Assembly: GCA_041545745.1 (NCBI GenBank)
Contig: CP168152.1
Coordinates: 1,300,001-1,364,000, forward strand
Length of the DNA stretch: 64,000 nucleotides
From: Stenotrophomonas indicatrix
Lineage (GTDB): Bacteria; Pseudomonadota; Gammaproteobacteria; Xanthomonadales; Xanthomonadaceae
Direction of reading: 5' to 3'
Part shown: piece by piece, positions 35,024-44,323 of the stretch
How positions within the stretch are numbered: position 1 is the stretch's first letter
Layout of the letters: each line of letters begins with the position of its first letter
The notes under the pieces: model-generated
Seen by the model: the letters and a program-made list of their open reading frames with translations, nothing else
What the model was told of the DNA's origin: nothing
The model's database searches: none
Position numbers and translations under genes: made by a program

Positions 35024-35102
35024 CAGTCGGCTCCAGCGTGGCAGTCGGGAAGGTCAGCATCGCAAGCGCGATTTTCGGCAACCTTTCAACGGCCCGGCTG
35101 GA

Positions 35103-36482
35103 TCAAGGGCCCTTCAGCAACGGTATGGTGATGGACACCTTCAGGCCGCCACCGGGACGGTTGAGGTAACCCAGGCGCCCGCCCAGATGCTCGACGGCCT
35201 CATGGGCGATGGCCAGGCCCAGGCCGGTGCCGCTGGCGGCAGTGCCGGGCGCGCGGAAGAAACGTTCCCCCAGCCGCGACATCACGTCCTCGGGTACGCC
35301 CGGGCCGTTGTCTTCGACGTACAGCTCGACATCGTTGTCGTCCAGGGTCTGCACGCCCACCGTGACGGTCGCATCCACGCCGGCGTAGCGCAGGGCGTTG
35401 TCGATCAGATTGTCCAGCGCCTCGTGCAGCAGTGCGCCGTTGCCCAGTATCCGCACCGGCTGCTGCGGACCCAGGTAGCCCAGGTCGATGCCATCGCGGA
35501 TCGCTTCGGGCACGCGCATGCCCACCCATTGCGGCACCAGTTCGGACAGGTCCAGCGCCTCCACCGTCTCCGGCACGGTCTGGGCACGGCTCAACGCCAG
35601 CAGCTGGGTGCTGACGCGGGCGGTTCGCTGGTTGAGCCGGCGGATGTTCTGCAGCGCTTCGCGCACGGTCTCCGGATCGCCGTGGGCCAGTGCCTGGTCC
35701 ACGTGCAGTGCCATGCCCGCCAGCGGCGAGCGCAACTGGTGCGCGGCATCGGCAATGAAGCGGTTCTGCAGCGTGATCATTTCCGCCTGCCGCGCGAACA
35801 GGCCATCGATGGTGCTGATCAGTGGCTGGATTTCCTCGGGCACGTCGGCGTCGGAAATCGGTGCCAGCTCGCCGCGGCGCTGGGCCAGGCGCGAGGTCAG
35901 CGGAGTCAGAATACGCAGGCCGTGGGTGACGCCGAACCAGACCAGTGCCGCCATTCCCAGGGCCAGCATGGCCATCAGTGGAATGACGATCATCAGGATC
36001 TCGCGTGCACGCTGGCGGCGGTCGGCCATGCTTTCGGCCACGGTCACCGCCAGCTGGTCCTGCGGATCGTTCATCGCCTGGGTGCAGACCGTCGACATGC
36101 GCACCTGCTGGCCGTTCAACTCGCCTTCGTACAGCGCCGGGTGCGTGCCGCTGCAGTCCTGCGACGGTGCGTAGGCACTGAAATCGGCGTTGCCGGCGAT
36201 GGTGCCCAGGCGGCTGCTGTCAACGTTGAAGTAGCGGTGACCGTCGGGGTCGTACTCGATGAGGAAACGTGCCTGCGGGGACAGGTCGCTGCTGACCGGC
36301 ATGGTGCTGAGCATCTGTGCGAACGATACGGTGTCGTCGGTCAGGTTGCGGTCGTGGATGCGGTTGGAGTAGTCCAGCGCCACGTAGTACGCCAGCAGCG
36401 TGTTGAAGGTCAGCAGGCCCAGCATCGGCAGCGCCAGGAAGGCGAGCAGGCGCCGTCGCAGGCTGGGCGGTCCGCTGATCAC
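35103..36482 (-). CDS. Sensor histidine kinase, TctE/QseC-like
   Basis: 459 residues from GTG 36482, overlapping the regulator stop as GTGA. TM1 is near residues 10-30 (LLAFLALPMLGLLTFNTLLAY), the periplasmic sensor of the 2CSK_N type at about 30-170, TM2 near 175-200. A HAMP-like linker follows, then the phospho-accepting His in DAAHQLRSPLAG and the ATPase domain (NLIDNALRYA, VEDNGPGVP, GTGLGLAIAH). TctE-type kinases often sense organic acids, but no transporter gene is nearby to support this. The signal is unknown. Confidence 0.9.
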   Translation of the reverse strand: MISGPPSLRRRLLAFLALPMLGLLTFNTLLAYYVALDYSNRIHDRNLTDDTVSFAQMLSTMPVSSDLSPQARFLIEYDPDGHRYFNVDSSRLGTIAGNADFSAYAPSQDCSGTHPALYEGELNGQQVRMSTVCTQAMNDPQDQLAVTVAESMADRRQRAREILMIVIPLMAMLALGMAALVWFGVTHGLRILTPLTSRLAQRRGELAPISDADVPEEIQPLISTIDGLFARQAEMITLQNRFIADAAHQLRSPLAGMALHVDQALAHGDPETVREALQNIRRLNQRTARVSTQLLALSRAQTVPETVEALDLSELVPQWVGMRVPEAIRDGIDLGYLGPQQPVRILGNGALLHEALDNLIDNALRYAGVDATVTVGVQTLDDNDVELYVEDNGPGVPEDVMSRLGERFFRAPGTAASGTGLGLAIAHEAVEHLGGRLGYLNRPGGGLKVSITIPLLKGP

Positions 36483-37150
36483 GCGCCGGCGTCTTCCAGC
36501 ATGTAGCCCAGCCCGCGCACCGTGCGGATGCCCATGCCGCCCGGCTGCAGCTTGCGGCGCAGGCGATGCAGGGCGATGTCCAGGCCATTGTCGGTCAGGT
36601 CCTGGCCCCAGTCGCACAGGGCCTCCACCAGCTGCGCACGGGAGACGATGCGCTCGGCACGCACCGCCAAGGCGGACAGCAGGCCGAATTCGCGCGCGGT
36701 CAGCTCCAGCGTCTGCTCGTCTATCCACACCCGGTGCCCGGTCAGGTCCAGGCGCAGCCGGCCGATGCGCAGGTCAGGGTTGCCGTTGCTGGTGACCCGC
36801 CGCAGCTGCGCGCGCACGCGTGCTTCGAATTCGTCCAGCGCAAAGGGTTTGACCAGGTAGTCGTCGGCTCCCAGGTCGAGCACGCGCACGCGCTCGGCCA
36901 GTCCATCGCGTGCGGTGACCACCAGCACGGCCAGGCCATCGCCGCGCTGGCGCAACCGTTGCAGCACGTCGCGGCCGTCCAGCTGCGGCAGGCCAAGATC
37001 CAGCACCAGCAATGCGTACTGGGTGGAATTCAGTGCGGCATCGGCATGCGCGCCGTTGTCCACGTGGTCGACCACGTGGCCCTGCCGGCGCATCGAGGCG
37101 CACAGGCCGGAGGCGATGTCGGGGTCGTCTTCTGCGATGAGAACGCGCAT
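36479..37150 (-). CDS. OmpR/PhoB-family response regulator, TctD-like
   Basis: 223 residues from ATG 37150 (MRVLIAEDDPDIASG). The phosphorylated Asp is in LVLDLGLPQLDG and the conserved Lys in DDYLVKPFALDEF. The C-terminal winged helix ends RTVRGLGYMLED. It is translationally coupled to the kinase gene. No target promoter can be assigned from this window. Confidence 0.92.
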   Translation of the reverse strand: MRVLIAEDDPDIASGLCASMRRQGHVVDHVDNGAHADAALNSTQYALLVLDLGLPQLDGRDVLQRLRQRGDGLAVLVVTARDGLAERVRVLDLGADDYLVKPFALDEFEARVRAQLRRVTSNGNPDLRIGRLRLDLTGHRVWIDEQTLELTAREFGLLSALAVRAERIVSRAQLVEALCDWGQDLTDNGLDIALHRLRRKLQPGGMGIRTVRGLGYMLEDAGA

Positions 37151-37282
37151 GCGCGGGGCTCCTGGGGGCGGATGGGCCGCCCCGGGGGGCAGGGCGGGCC
37201 TCTCGGCTGCCGAGGGTAGCGGCAAACCGGGTGCAGGTGGCGGGCGTGGGGGACCTGGGCAGGCCCGACGCTGGCCCTTCGT

Positions 37283-38407
37283 TCAGTCCTGCAGGCCGGG
37301 CTCGCCCTTGGCCAGTGGCACCCGCGAACCGTCCAGCAGGCCGCGACTGAGCTTGCCGTCCTCGATGAACAGCAGTTCGCCGTTCTCACCATTCTTGATG
37401 CTGCTGTCGATGGCGATCACGCGGTCATCGTGGAAGCTGCTGACGTGTGGCATGGACGTGTGGCCGACCACGATGCGCTTGAGCTGGAGGCGATCGAGCA
37501 CCGCCTGCACGCCCGGGGTGTCCAGGCGTCCGTCGAAGTAGCCGCGGTACCAGATCGGGCTGATCTTGCCGTCGTACAGCGGTGCAGTGGCGGGATCTGC
37601 CTTCACCTCGGCCTTGGGAACGCCCAGCGAGGCCTGGTAGGCGGCGTTGGTGCGGGCCGGGTCCAATGCCATCTGCACGGCGTCGGGCGAGATGCCGCCG
37701 TGCAGGAACAGGGTATCGCCGATCTGCAGCAGCACCGGGCGCGTGCGCAGCCACTGGCCGATCACCGAGTCGGCACCATACAGCTGCGGATAGCTGCGAC
37801 CGAGCAGCTGCGCGCTGCGCAGGTACTTCGGGTTGACGTAACGCAGGTCGTCATAGAGCACCATGGTCTCGTGGTTGCCGAGCACGAAATGCACCGCGCC
37901 ACCGGCGGCCGCCGCCTGCTGTTGCAGGCCGTACAGCAGCCAGAACGCTTCGGTCACCTGTGGGCCGCGATCGAACACGTCGCCGGCGATCACCAGCGTG
38001 TCCGTGCCCAGTGTCCAGCGGTCCTGCGCGTCGATCACCCGGTTGGCGCGCAGCAGGCGAACCAGCAACTTGTACTGGCCGTGGATGTCGGACACCGCGA
38101 CGATGCGCGGCACCGCCGGCAGCACGGATACCGACGGCGCATTCGGCGGCAGCACATGCACCGCATGCACGTAGCCGCAGTGCGCGGCAACGTCCGCGCC
38201 GTCGCTGCCGGCGTGCACGGTATGGGTTTCCACCTGGTCCTGGCAGATCCACTGCGCTTTCAGCTGCGTGCCTTCACGGAACACGTAAGGGCCGTCGCTG
38301 CCGACGTGTTCTGCGGGTGCTGCGACGTCGCGGGCCGAGGCCAGTGGTGCGGCCAGCAGCAAGGCCAGCGGCAGCAGGATCGAAACGGTTCGGGCGCAGT
38401 TCGGCAT
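37283..38407 (-). CDS. Exported metallophosphoesterase (Ser/Thr phosphatase-like)
   Basis: 374 residues with a signal peptide (ILLPLALLLAAPLASA, cleaved near residue 25). All calcineurin-like metal motifs are present: VSDIHGQ, GDVFDRGP, GNHETM, LFLHGGIS and GHTSM. The N-terminal 80 residues before the catalytic domain hold two cysteines. It is probably periplasmic and removes phosphate from an unknown ester; shewanella-like phosphatases have the same layout. ATG 38416 is an alternative start. Monocistronic. Confidence 0.88.
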   Translation of the reverse strand: MPNCARTVSILLPLALLLAAPLASARDVAAPAEHVGSDGPYVFREGTQLKAQWICQDQVETHTVHAGSDGADVAAHCGYVHAVHVLPPNAPSVSVLPAVPRIVAVSDIHGQYKLLVRLLRANRVIDAQDRWTLGTDTLVIAGDVFDRGPQVTEAFWLLYGLQQQAAAAGGAVHFVLGNHETMVLYDDLRYVNPKYLRSAQLLGRSYPQLYGADSVIGQWLRTRPVLLQIGDTLFLHGGISPDAVQMALDPARTNAAYQASLGVPKAEVKADPATAPLYDGKISPIWYRGYFDGRLDTPGVQAVLDRLQLKRIVVGHTSMPHVSSFHDDRVIAIDSSIKNGENGELLFIEDGKLSRGLLDGSRVPLAKGEPGLQD

Positions 38408-38481
38408 CGGCGGCATCCAGCGGCAGGAGACGAGCGATGCTAACTGCCCGGGGACGTCGCCGGTGTGCGTGAACGGGCGGG

Positions 38482-38931
38482 TCAGGCCCGGCCGCCTGCT
38501 TCCTTGAGCTTGCGCACGCGGGTATCGGCGGCGTGCAGGGGCTGGCCGTCGCGTCCGTGGGGTCGCATATAGGGCAGCGGCCGGCGGTTGCTGCATTCGA
38601 TCAGCTGCGAGTGCGCCTCGCCAGCGGCGAAGCGATGCCGTTCTCCCCATTGGCGCAGGGCGACCAGCAGCGGGAACAGGTCCTGGCCGGCCGCGGTCAG
38701 CACATAGTCCTGGTACGCACTGCCATCGGCGGCAGGCTGCTGCACCAGCAGCCCGGCCTCGACCAGTCGCCGTAGACGGTCGCTGAGGATGTTGCGCGCC
38801 GCGCCCAGGCTGCGCTGGAAATCGCCAAATCGGCTGATGCCATCGAAGGCGTCGCGGATGATCAGCAACGCCCAGCGGTCGCCAAGCAGATCGGCGCTGC
38901 GGGCCACGGGGCAGGGGCTGTTGGCGTGCAT
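38482..38931 (-). CDS. HxlR-family transcriptional regulator
   Basis: 149 residues from ATG 38931. It opens with CPVARSADLLGDRWALLIIRD and has FGDFQRSLGAARNILSDRLR, the family's winged helix. HxlR proteins are small dimeric regulators, often responding to reactive or toxic compounds and acting on a divergent gene. Here the divergent gene is an MFS exporter, and a long inverted repeat lies between them. The single N-terminal Cys (residue 6) is where some members sense redox stress. Confidence 0.88.
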   Translation of the reverse strand: MHANSPCPVARSADLLGDRWALLIIRDAFDGISRFGDFQRSLGAARNILSDRLRRLVEAGLLVQQPAADGSAYQDYVLTAAGQDLFPLLVALRQWGERHRFAAGEAHSQLIECSNRRPLPYMRPHGRDGQPLHAADTRVRKLKEAGGRA

Positions 38932-38951
38932 GGCGGAATTCCTCAGGCGTG

Positions 38952-39003
38952 GTTGCAGTTTAAAACCAGTGGCGCTACCGTGCACGTGGTTTCAAATTGC
39001 AAC
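38952..39003. promoter_or_regulatory. Inverted-repeat operator between the HxlR and MFS genes
   Basis: GTTGCAGTTTAAAACCA (38952-38968) is matched at 15 of 17 positions by the reverse complement of 38987-39003; the halves are 18 bases apart. It ends five bases before the MFS start and begins 21 bases before the hxlR start, so a bound dimer could block both. Confidence 0.7.
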
Positions 39004-39007
39004 TACA

Positions 39008-40192
39008 ATGATGATGCCTTCGCTGTCACGCCCGTTGTTGGGCCTTCTCGCCATTGCTGCCGGTGCCAGCGTGGCCAACGTCTACTTCGCGCAGCCGCTG
39101 CTGGAGCGCCTGGCCCACGATTTCGCCCTGGATGCTGCGGTGGCCGGCGCACTGCTGGCTGCCACCCAGGTAGGCAGCGTGCTGGCCTTGCTCGGATTGC
39201 TGCCGCTGGCCGACCGTGGCGACCGTCGCCGACTGCTGCGGGTGCAGTTGCTGGCACTGGTGGTGGCGCTGCTATGGCTGGCCGCCGCCCGCAGCACCGC
39301 ATGGTTGCTGTCGGGCATGCTGCTGGCGGGGCTGCTCGGTACCGCGCTGACCCAAGGGCTGATCGCCTACGCCGCCAACCTCGCTGCACCGGAGCAACGC
39401 GGGCGGGTGGTTGGCATGGTCCAGGGCGGTGTGTTCATCGGCCTGCTGTCGGCACGGGTGGTGTCCGGCGCGGTCGCCGCCGTGGCGGGATGGCGCGCGG
39501 TGTACCTGCTGTCGGCACTGTTGATGGCAGCGCTGGCGCTGCTGCTGTGGCGGCGACTGCCGCACGTGCCGGTGCCTCCATTGCCGCCGGCGTGGCGCGA
39601 GCTGCTGCGCTCCATGGTCCAGATGCTGCTGCAGGATCGGGCGCTGCGTGAACGTGGGCCATTGGCACTGCTGTTGTTTGCCGGTCTCAATGTGTTCTGG
39701 GCGGCGGTGCCACTGCCGTTGTCGGCGCCGCCCCTGAGCTGGTCGACCGCTGGCATCGGCGCGCTGGGCCTGGCTGGCATCATCGGCGCGCTGCTGGCGG
39801 CGCGGGTCGGGCACTGGATGGATCGTGGCCTTGCCCACCGGGTGAGCCTGGGGGCGCTGCTGCTGATGCTGGTCGCCTGGGTGCCGCTGCTGGGCCTGCC
39901 GCACTCGCTGGCGCTGTTGCTGCTGGGCGTGGTGGTGCTGGACCTGGGCGGGCAGGCGTTGCATGTGTCCAACCAGGCCCTGCTGCTGCGTGCCCCGGCC
40001 GAACAGCATGGGCGCCTGGTGGCGCTGTACATGCTGTTCTATGCGGTGGGCAGCGGTGCGGGCGCTGCCGCAGGCACCTGGATGCAGGCGCGCTACGGGT
40101 GGCCGGCGGTGTGCGCGCTGGGAGCGGGAATCGCCCTGCTGGGCTTGGCGTGGTGGGCGGCGTGGCGCATTCCGCGTAAGGCCGCCCTGTAG
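39008..40192 (+). CDS. MFS transporter, drug/sugar efflux type
   Basis: About 394 residues with twelve hydrophobic helices; three ATGs in a row (39008, 39011, 39014) make the exact start uncertain. It has [11 protein letters not shown] between helices 2 and 3, as in the major facilitator motif GxLADRxGRR, and [16 protein letters not shown] between 4 and 5. Members of this type export drugs or sugars using the proton gradient. Control by the divergent HxlR regulator is likely from the inverted repeat just upstream. The substrate is unknown. Confidence 0.85.
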   Translation: MMMPSLSRPLLGLLAIAAGASVANVYFAQPLLERLAHDFALDAAVAGALLAATQVGSVLALLGLLPLADRGDRRRLLRVQLLALVVALLWLAAARSTAWLLSGMLLAGLLGTALTQGLIAYAANLAAPEQRGRVVGMVQGGVFIGLLSARVVSGAVAAVAGWRAVYLLSALLMAALALLLWRRLPHVPVPPLPPAWRELLRSMVQMLLQDRALRERGPLALLLFAGLNVFWAAVPLPLSAPPLSWSTAGIGALGLAGIIGALLAARVGHWMDRGLAHRVSLGALLLMLVAWVPLLGLPHSLALLLLGVVVLDLGGQALHVSNQALLLRAPAEQHGRLVALYMLFYAVGSGAGAAAGTWMQARYGWPAVCALGAGIALLGLAWWAAWRIPRKAAL

Positions 40193-40218
40193 CGCCGAGG
40201 CTGTTCGACGCCCTACCG

Positions 40219-40250
40219 CGCGCGCTGCAGGCTCAACGTTGCAGCGCGCG
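40219..40250. terminator. Hairpin between convergent genes, possible bidirectional terminator
   Basis: Perfect 11-base stem CGCGCGCTGCA / TGCAGCGCGCG with a 10-base loop. It spans the stop codon of the diguanylate cyclase gene and lies 27 bases after the MFS stop. There is no run of T on either side, so termination would be weak or of another type. Confidence 0.4.
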
Positions 40251-41690
40251 TCGCCCCGGTGCCTCGGGCAGTGCTTCGTCGGCCACCACCACCCGGTTGC
40301 GGCCTTGTCGCTTGGCGGCATACATCGCCGCGTCGGCGCGCGCCATCAGCCGCTCGTAATCGGGATGCCCATCGTGTCCGGCCACGCCGATGCTGGCGGT
40401 CAGGCCCAACGTCTGTCCATTGGGCAGGGAGATCGGCGATTGTGCGATCTGCCGACGCAGGCTTTCGGCAATCACCTCCGCCTGCGACTCGCTCGCCGCC
40501 ACCAGCACTACCACGAATTCCTCGCCGCCATAGCGGAACAGGTAGTCGCTGCCTCGGGTCTGCTGGCCGAGCAGGGCAGAAACGTGCTGCAGCGCGCGGT
40601 CGCCAGCGTCGTGGCCGTGGCCATCGTTGATCGCCTTGAAATGATCCAGGTCCAGCAACAACAGCGAGAACGGTGTGTGGTTGCGCGTGGATAACTCGAT
40701 CTCACGTCGCAGCACGGTCGGCAGGAAGCGCCGGTTGAGCAGGTTGGTCAACGCATCGCTGCCCGCATCCAGTTCACCGATGCGTTCGAACAGCAGGGTC
40801 ATCAGGTTGCGGATGGTGGCGAGGTCTTCGCGGATCGCCGGCAGAGCGGCCAGACGTCGTGTCGGATCTTCATCGGTGGCGCGCTGCAGGCGGCTGTCGA
40901 TGCGCGCCATCAACTGCCCGACCTGCTGCGTCTCGCTGCTTTCGCCGAAGCTGGGAATGCCCTTGTGGGTGAACCACAGGCCGAATTCCGAGCTCGCCAG
41001 ACTGGCGTTGTCGGCACCGGTCGCATGGCCGGCGAGGGTGTACAGCAGGCTGTTTTCCCAATCCAGCAGCAGGGCGCGCTGGCGCTCGCGCTCGGTGCTG
41101 ACGTTCTGCACCAGCGAGAACAACCGGTACGCCGCATCGGTGCGCGATGAGCGCTCACGGGCGTGCGTATAGGCCAGCGTCATGCCTTCCATGGCGATGT
41201 CCATGATCGCGCTGAGGCAATCGATGGCGGCGAAGGCGGTGTCGTTGTCAGCGGCGTCGGCGCGCAGGCGGATGAACAGCTCGTGCTTGAGCACGCGCGC
41301 ACCGCGGGCCACCAGGTCCACCGGAATGCCGACCCGCGCGTGCACATCGCCGATCACCCGTTGTGCGGCGACGGTAGCGGCAATGCCATCCGCATCGGTG
41401 GTCAGCAGCTGGGCCAGCCAACGCTGCATCGCCGGTTGCAGGCGCTGCTTGACCTGTTCGTGGGACAGGAAGCGGCGCGCACGCGTGTCCTGCAGCAGCA
41501 CTTCGTAGAAGCGCTGCGCCAGCGTCGGCGGTGCATCGGCGGCAACGGCGTGCAGCAGCGCGGCGGCGGCGGGGCCGGCCAGCAGCAGACACTGCTGCCA
41601 GGCCTGAGCCAGCGGTTGGCTGGCTTCGTCCAGTTGGGGTGTATCCACGTCGATCTCTAACGGCGCACAACAGACCACGGTATCGGCCAC
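40233..41690 (-). CDS. dosC: Globin-coupled diguanylate cyclase, DosC-like
   Basis: 485 residues. The N-terminal globin sensor covers about residues 20-170, with the probable haem-ligating His in the conserved VHARVGIPVDL. A middle helical domain covers about 180-310, and a GGDEF domain about 325-475. The active motif is GGEEF and the inhibitory site RGSD lies five residues before it, so the enzyme should make c-di-GMP and be product-inhibited. DosC-type enzymes sense oxygen through the haem. The E. coli partner DosP is not next to it. An HD-GYP protein sits 8 kb away. Confidence 0.9.
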   Translation of the reverse strand: MADTVVCCAPLEIDVDTPQLDEASQPLAQAWQQCLLLAGPAAAALLHAVAADAPPTLAQRFYEVLLQDTRARRFLSHEQVKQRLQPAMQRWLAQLLTTDADGIAATVAAQRVIGDVHARVGIPVDLVARGARVLKHELFIRLRADAADNDTAFAAIDCLSAIMDIAMEGMTLAYTHARERSSRTDAAYRLFSLVQNVSTERERQRALLLDWENSLLYTLAGHATGADNASLASSEFGLWFTHKGIPSFGESSETQQVGQLMARIDSRLQRATDEDPTRRLAALPAIREDLATIRNLMTLLFERIGELDAGSDALTNLLNRRFLPTVLRREIELSTRNHTPFSLLLLDLDHFKAINDGHGHDAGDRALQHVSALLGQQTRGSDYLFRYGGEEFVVVLVAASESQAEVIAESLRRQIAQSPISLPNGQTLGLTASIGVAGHDGHPDYERLMARADAAMYAAKRQGRNRVVVADEALPEAPGRRALQR

Positions 41691-41795
41691 GGCTGTCGAC
41701 GGTTGATGGCAGGGAAGCCGACCAGTTTAAGCGCCATGCAGGCCGAAAAACGCCGGCAGAGCACATGCCGGCCGTTGCTGCAATGCGTTGACGCA

Positions 41796-41816
41796 TTTGA
41801 GAATCACTCGCATTTG
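41796..41816. promoter_or_regulatory. Probable Fur box upstream of the FepA-like receptor
   Basis: TTTGAGAATCACTCGCATTT resembles the Fur site AATGAGAATCATTCTCATT seen before iron genes in related bacteria. It lies about 120 bases before the receptor start. The rest of 41691-41935 holds no gene. Confidence 0.6.
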
Positions 41817-41935
41817 TGAAAAAATGACGGCAGGAACCGAGCTGCGCGCATCCCGCAGTGATCGTTCCGCCTCCCCCGTCGCCGCCTCGTGCCCTATGCC
41901 AGAGGCTTCCGCTGCCCTGCCAGAAGGTCCAGAAC

Positions 41936-44182
41936 ATGCCTGCAACCACTCTTTCACCGCGCCCGCTGGCGCTCGCCGTCGCCGCGCTGCTGGCTGCCGG
42001 TACGATTACCGCGCACGCGGAAACCGATGCCGCCGATATCGATACCGTGCATGTCACTGCCTCGCAGATCGCGCGGCAGGCGCTGGGCACCTCCACCATC
42101 ACCGCTGAAGACATCGCCAAGCGACCGCCGGTCAACGACATCGCCGAACTGCTGCGTACGATGCCCGGCGTCAATCTGACCGGCAACAGCGCGTCGGGCC
42201 AGTACGGCAACAACCGGCAGATCGATCTGCGCGGCATGGGGCCGGAAAATACCCTGATCCTGATCGATGGCAAGCGCGTGGGTGCACGTGATGCGGTGCG
42301 CATGGGCCGCAGTGGCGAGCGCAACACGCGCGGTGATACCAACTGGGTGCCGGCGGAAATGATCGAGCGCATCGAAGTGCTGCGCGGCCCGGCGGCGGCG
42401 CGCTATGGCTCGGGTGCATCCGGTGGCGTGGTCAACATCATCACCAAGCGCCCGACCGGTGACCTGACCGGCGCGGTTGACCTGTACGGCCTGGTACCCG
42501 AACACAGCGCCGAGGGTGGCAGCGAGCGCGTCGGCCTGCAGCTGAGCGGGCCGATGACCGACACGCTGTCGTTCCGGCTGTATGGCAACCTCAACAAGAC
42601 CGATGCCGATTCGCTGGATCTCAACCGCAACTTCGCCACCGCTGCCAACGCGGTACCGCCGGCGGGCCGCGAAGGCGTCAAGAACCGCGATGTCAACGCG
42701 CTGCTGCGCTGGGACGTGACCGCCAACCAGGTGGTCGAGTTCGAGGCGGGTACCAGCCGCCAGGGCAACATCTATGCCGGCGATCGTGCGGTCAGCACCA
42801 CCGGTACCTCAACCGGTGTCGACCTGGCCGCGCTGGCCGAGCAGCAGGCCGAGACCAACCGCATGTACCGCACCACCGGCGCGATCACCCATCGCGGACG
42901 CTGGGGCGATGTCAGCTCGCGGCTGACGGCAGCAGTGGAAGGGGTCAACAATTCGCGCATCAACGAAGGCCTGGCCGGCGGCCCGGAGGGCAGCTTCAAT
43001 GGCGCCGACTGGTCGACCTCGCGACTGCGCAACTACCAGCTGGACGGTGAGGTCAGCTTCCCGACTACCCTCGGCGGTGCGGAAAACGTGTGGACGCTGG
43101 GCTTCGAGTACCTCGACAGCCGGCTGACCGATCCGTATTCGATGAGCCAGTCCGGCAGCAGCGGTGGTGGCATTCCGGGCCTTTCGGCCGATCGCGCACG
43201 CGGCAAGTCCGATGCACAGACCGCCGCCGTCTACGTGGAAGACAACATCTACCTGGGCGAGCGCTGGATCGTGACCCCGGGCCTGCGTTTCGACCATCAC
43301 AGCCAGTTCGGCAACAACACCAGCCCGAGCCTCAACGCGCAGTTCCGGCTCAACAGCGATTGGGTGGTGAAGGGCGGCATCGCGCGCGCGTTCAAGGCGC
43401 CGAACCTGTACCAGTCCAACCCGGACTATCTGTATTACACCCGTGGCAATGGCTGCCCGAACGCATTGCCGAGCCTGGGTGCCGGTTGCTACATGCAGGG
43501 CAATGCGGATCTCAACGCAGAGACCAGTTTGAACAAGGAACTGGGCGTGGAGTGGGCACCGCAGAGCGGCTGGCAGGCCTCGTTGACCTACTTCCACAAC
43601 GACTACAAGGACAAGATCCAGGCCGGCTACACCCAGATCGGCCTGACGGCCGACAGCAAGGGCCGCATCTTCCGCTGGGAGAACGCACCCAAGGCCATCG
43701 TGCAGGGGCTTGAGGGCAACCTGGTGATTCCGCTGCTGGGCGAGCAGGGCGACCGCCTGAAGTGGAGCAACAACTTCACCTACATGGTGGAGAACGAAAA
43801 CAAGAGCACCGGCCAGCCGCTGTCGGTGATTCCCAAGTACACCGTCAACACCATGCTGGACTGGCAGGCCACCGAGCAGCTGTCGCTGCTGCTGATCGGC
43901 ACTTTCTACGGCAAGCAGGAACCGGCCACGGCCAACATCAACAATGATCCGCGCTGCACGGCCAACTGCGATGCGTCCACCGTGCTGCAGACCCGCAGTG
44001 CGTACAACGTCTGGGGCGTGAGCGCGCGCTACAAGGTGACCGACACGGTCAGCGTGGGCTTCGGCGTCAACAACCTGGCCGACAAGCGCCTGTTCCGCGA
44101 GGCCAACAGCAGCGATGCCGGTGCGGCGACCTACAACGAACCCGGCCGCGCGTATTGGGCGAGCCTGCGTTTCGGGTTCTGA
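41936..44182 (+). CDS. TonB-dependent catecholate siderophore receptor, FepA/PfeA-like
   Basis: 748 residues from ATG 41936, with AGAAGG eight bases upstream. A signal peptide (LALAVAALLAAGTITAHA) is followed by a TonB-box-like DTVHVTA, then a plug domain at about residues 35-180 (LRTMPGVNLTG, MIERIEVLRGPAAARYGSG, GGVVNIITKRP). A 22-strand barrel ends in the C-terminal Phe needed for outer-membrane insertion. Loop cysteines occur in GNGCPN/GAGCYM and DPRCTANC. The plug segment NWVPAEMIERIEVLRGPAA is characteristic of enterobactin receptors. Iron control is supported by the Fur box. Confidence 0.9.
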   Translation: MPATTLSPRPLALAVAALLAAGTITAHAETDAADIDTVHVTASQIARQALGTSTITAEDIAKRPPVNDIAELLRTMPGVNLTGNSASGQYGNNRQIDLRGMGPENTLILIDGKRVGARDAVRMGRSGERNTRGDTNWVPAEMIERIEVLRGPAAARYGSGASGGVVNIITKRPTGDLTGAVDLYGLVPEHSAEGGSERVGLQLSGPMTDTLSFRLYGNLNKTDADSLDLNRNFATAANAVPPAGREGVKNRDVNALLRWDVTANQVVEFEAGTSRQGNIYAGDRAVSTTGTSTGVDLAALAEQQAETNRMYRTTGAITHRGRWGDVSSRLTAAVEGVNNSRINEGLAGGPEGSFNGADWSTSRLRNYQLDGEVSFPTTLGGAENVWTLGFEYLDSRLTDPYSMSQSGSSGGGIPGLSADRARGKSDAQTAAVYVEDNIYLGERWIVTPGLRFDHHSQFGNNTSPSLNAQFRLNSDWVVKGGIARAFKAPNLYQSNPDYLYYTRGNGCPNALPSLGAGCYMQGNADLNAETSLNKELGVEWAPQSGWQASLTYFHNDYKDKIQAGYTQIGLTADSKGRIFRWENAPKAIVQGLEGNLVIPLLGEQGDRLKWSNNFTYMVENENKSTGQPLSVIPKYTVNTMLDWQATEQLSLLLIGTFYGKQEPATANINNDPRCTANCDASTVLQTRSAYNVWGVSARYKVTDTVSVGFGVNNLADKRLFREANSSDAGAATYNEPGRAYWASLRFGF

Positions 44183-44194
44183 TCATCAGGCGGT

Positions 44195-44217
44195 GGTGCC
44201 GGCCGTTGGCCGGCACC
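44195..44217. repeat. SMAG-like hairpin after the receptor gene
   Basis: GGTGCCGGCC / GGCCGGCACC with a GTT loop, 12 bases after the stop. It may serve as a transcript end. Confidence 0.6.
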
Positions 44218-44323
44218 CTCCCGCTTCGCGCCAGTGGTGCATGCCTGCAATGTTATAAACACCGTGATAGTTTCCCAACGCCCGCCGGCGTAGCCTGCCT
44301 CCCATCGCAAAGGAGCTGTTGCC

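Noticed and set aside
35103..36728. Histidine kinase start as far upstream as 36728
   Set aside because: This would overlap the response regulator by 250 bases; GTG 36482 overlaps the regulator stop as GTGA, the usual coupling.
37150..37282. Possible terminator or small gene between the metallophosphatase and the response regulator
   Set aside because: GC-rich stretch with GGGCC repeated in direct, not inverted, orientation; no coding frame with a ribosome site.
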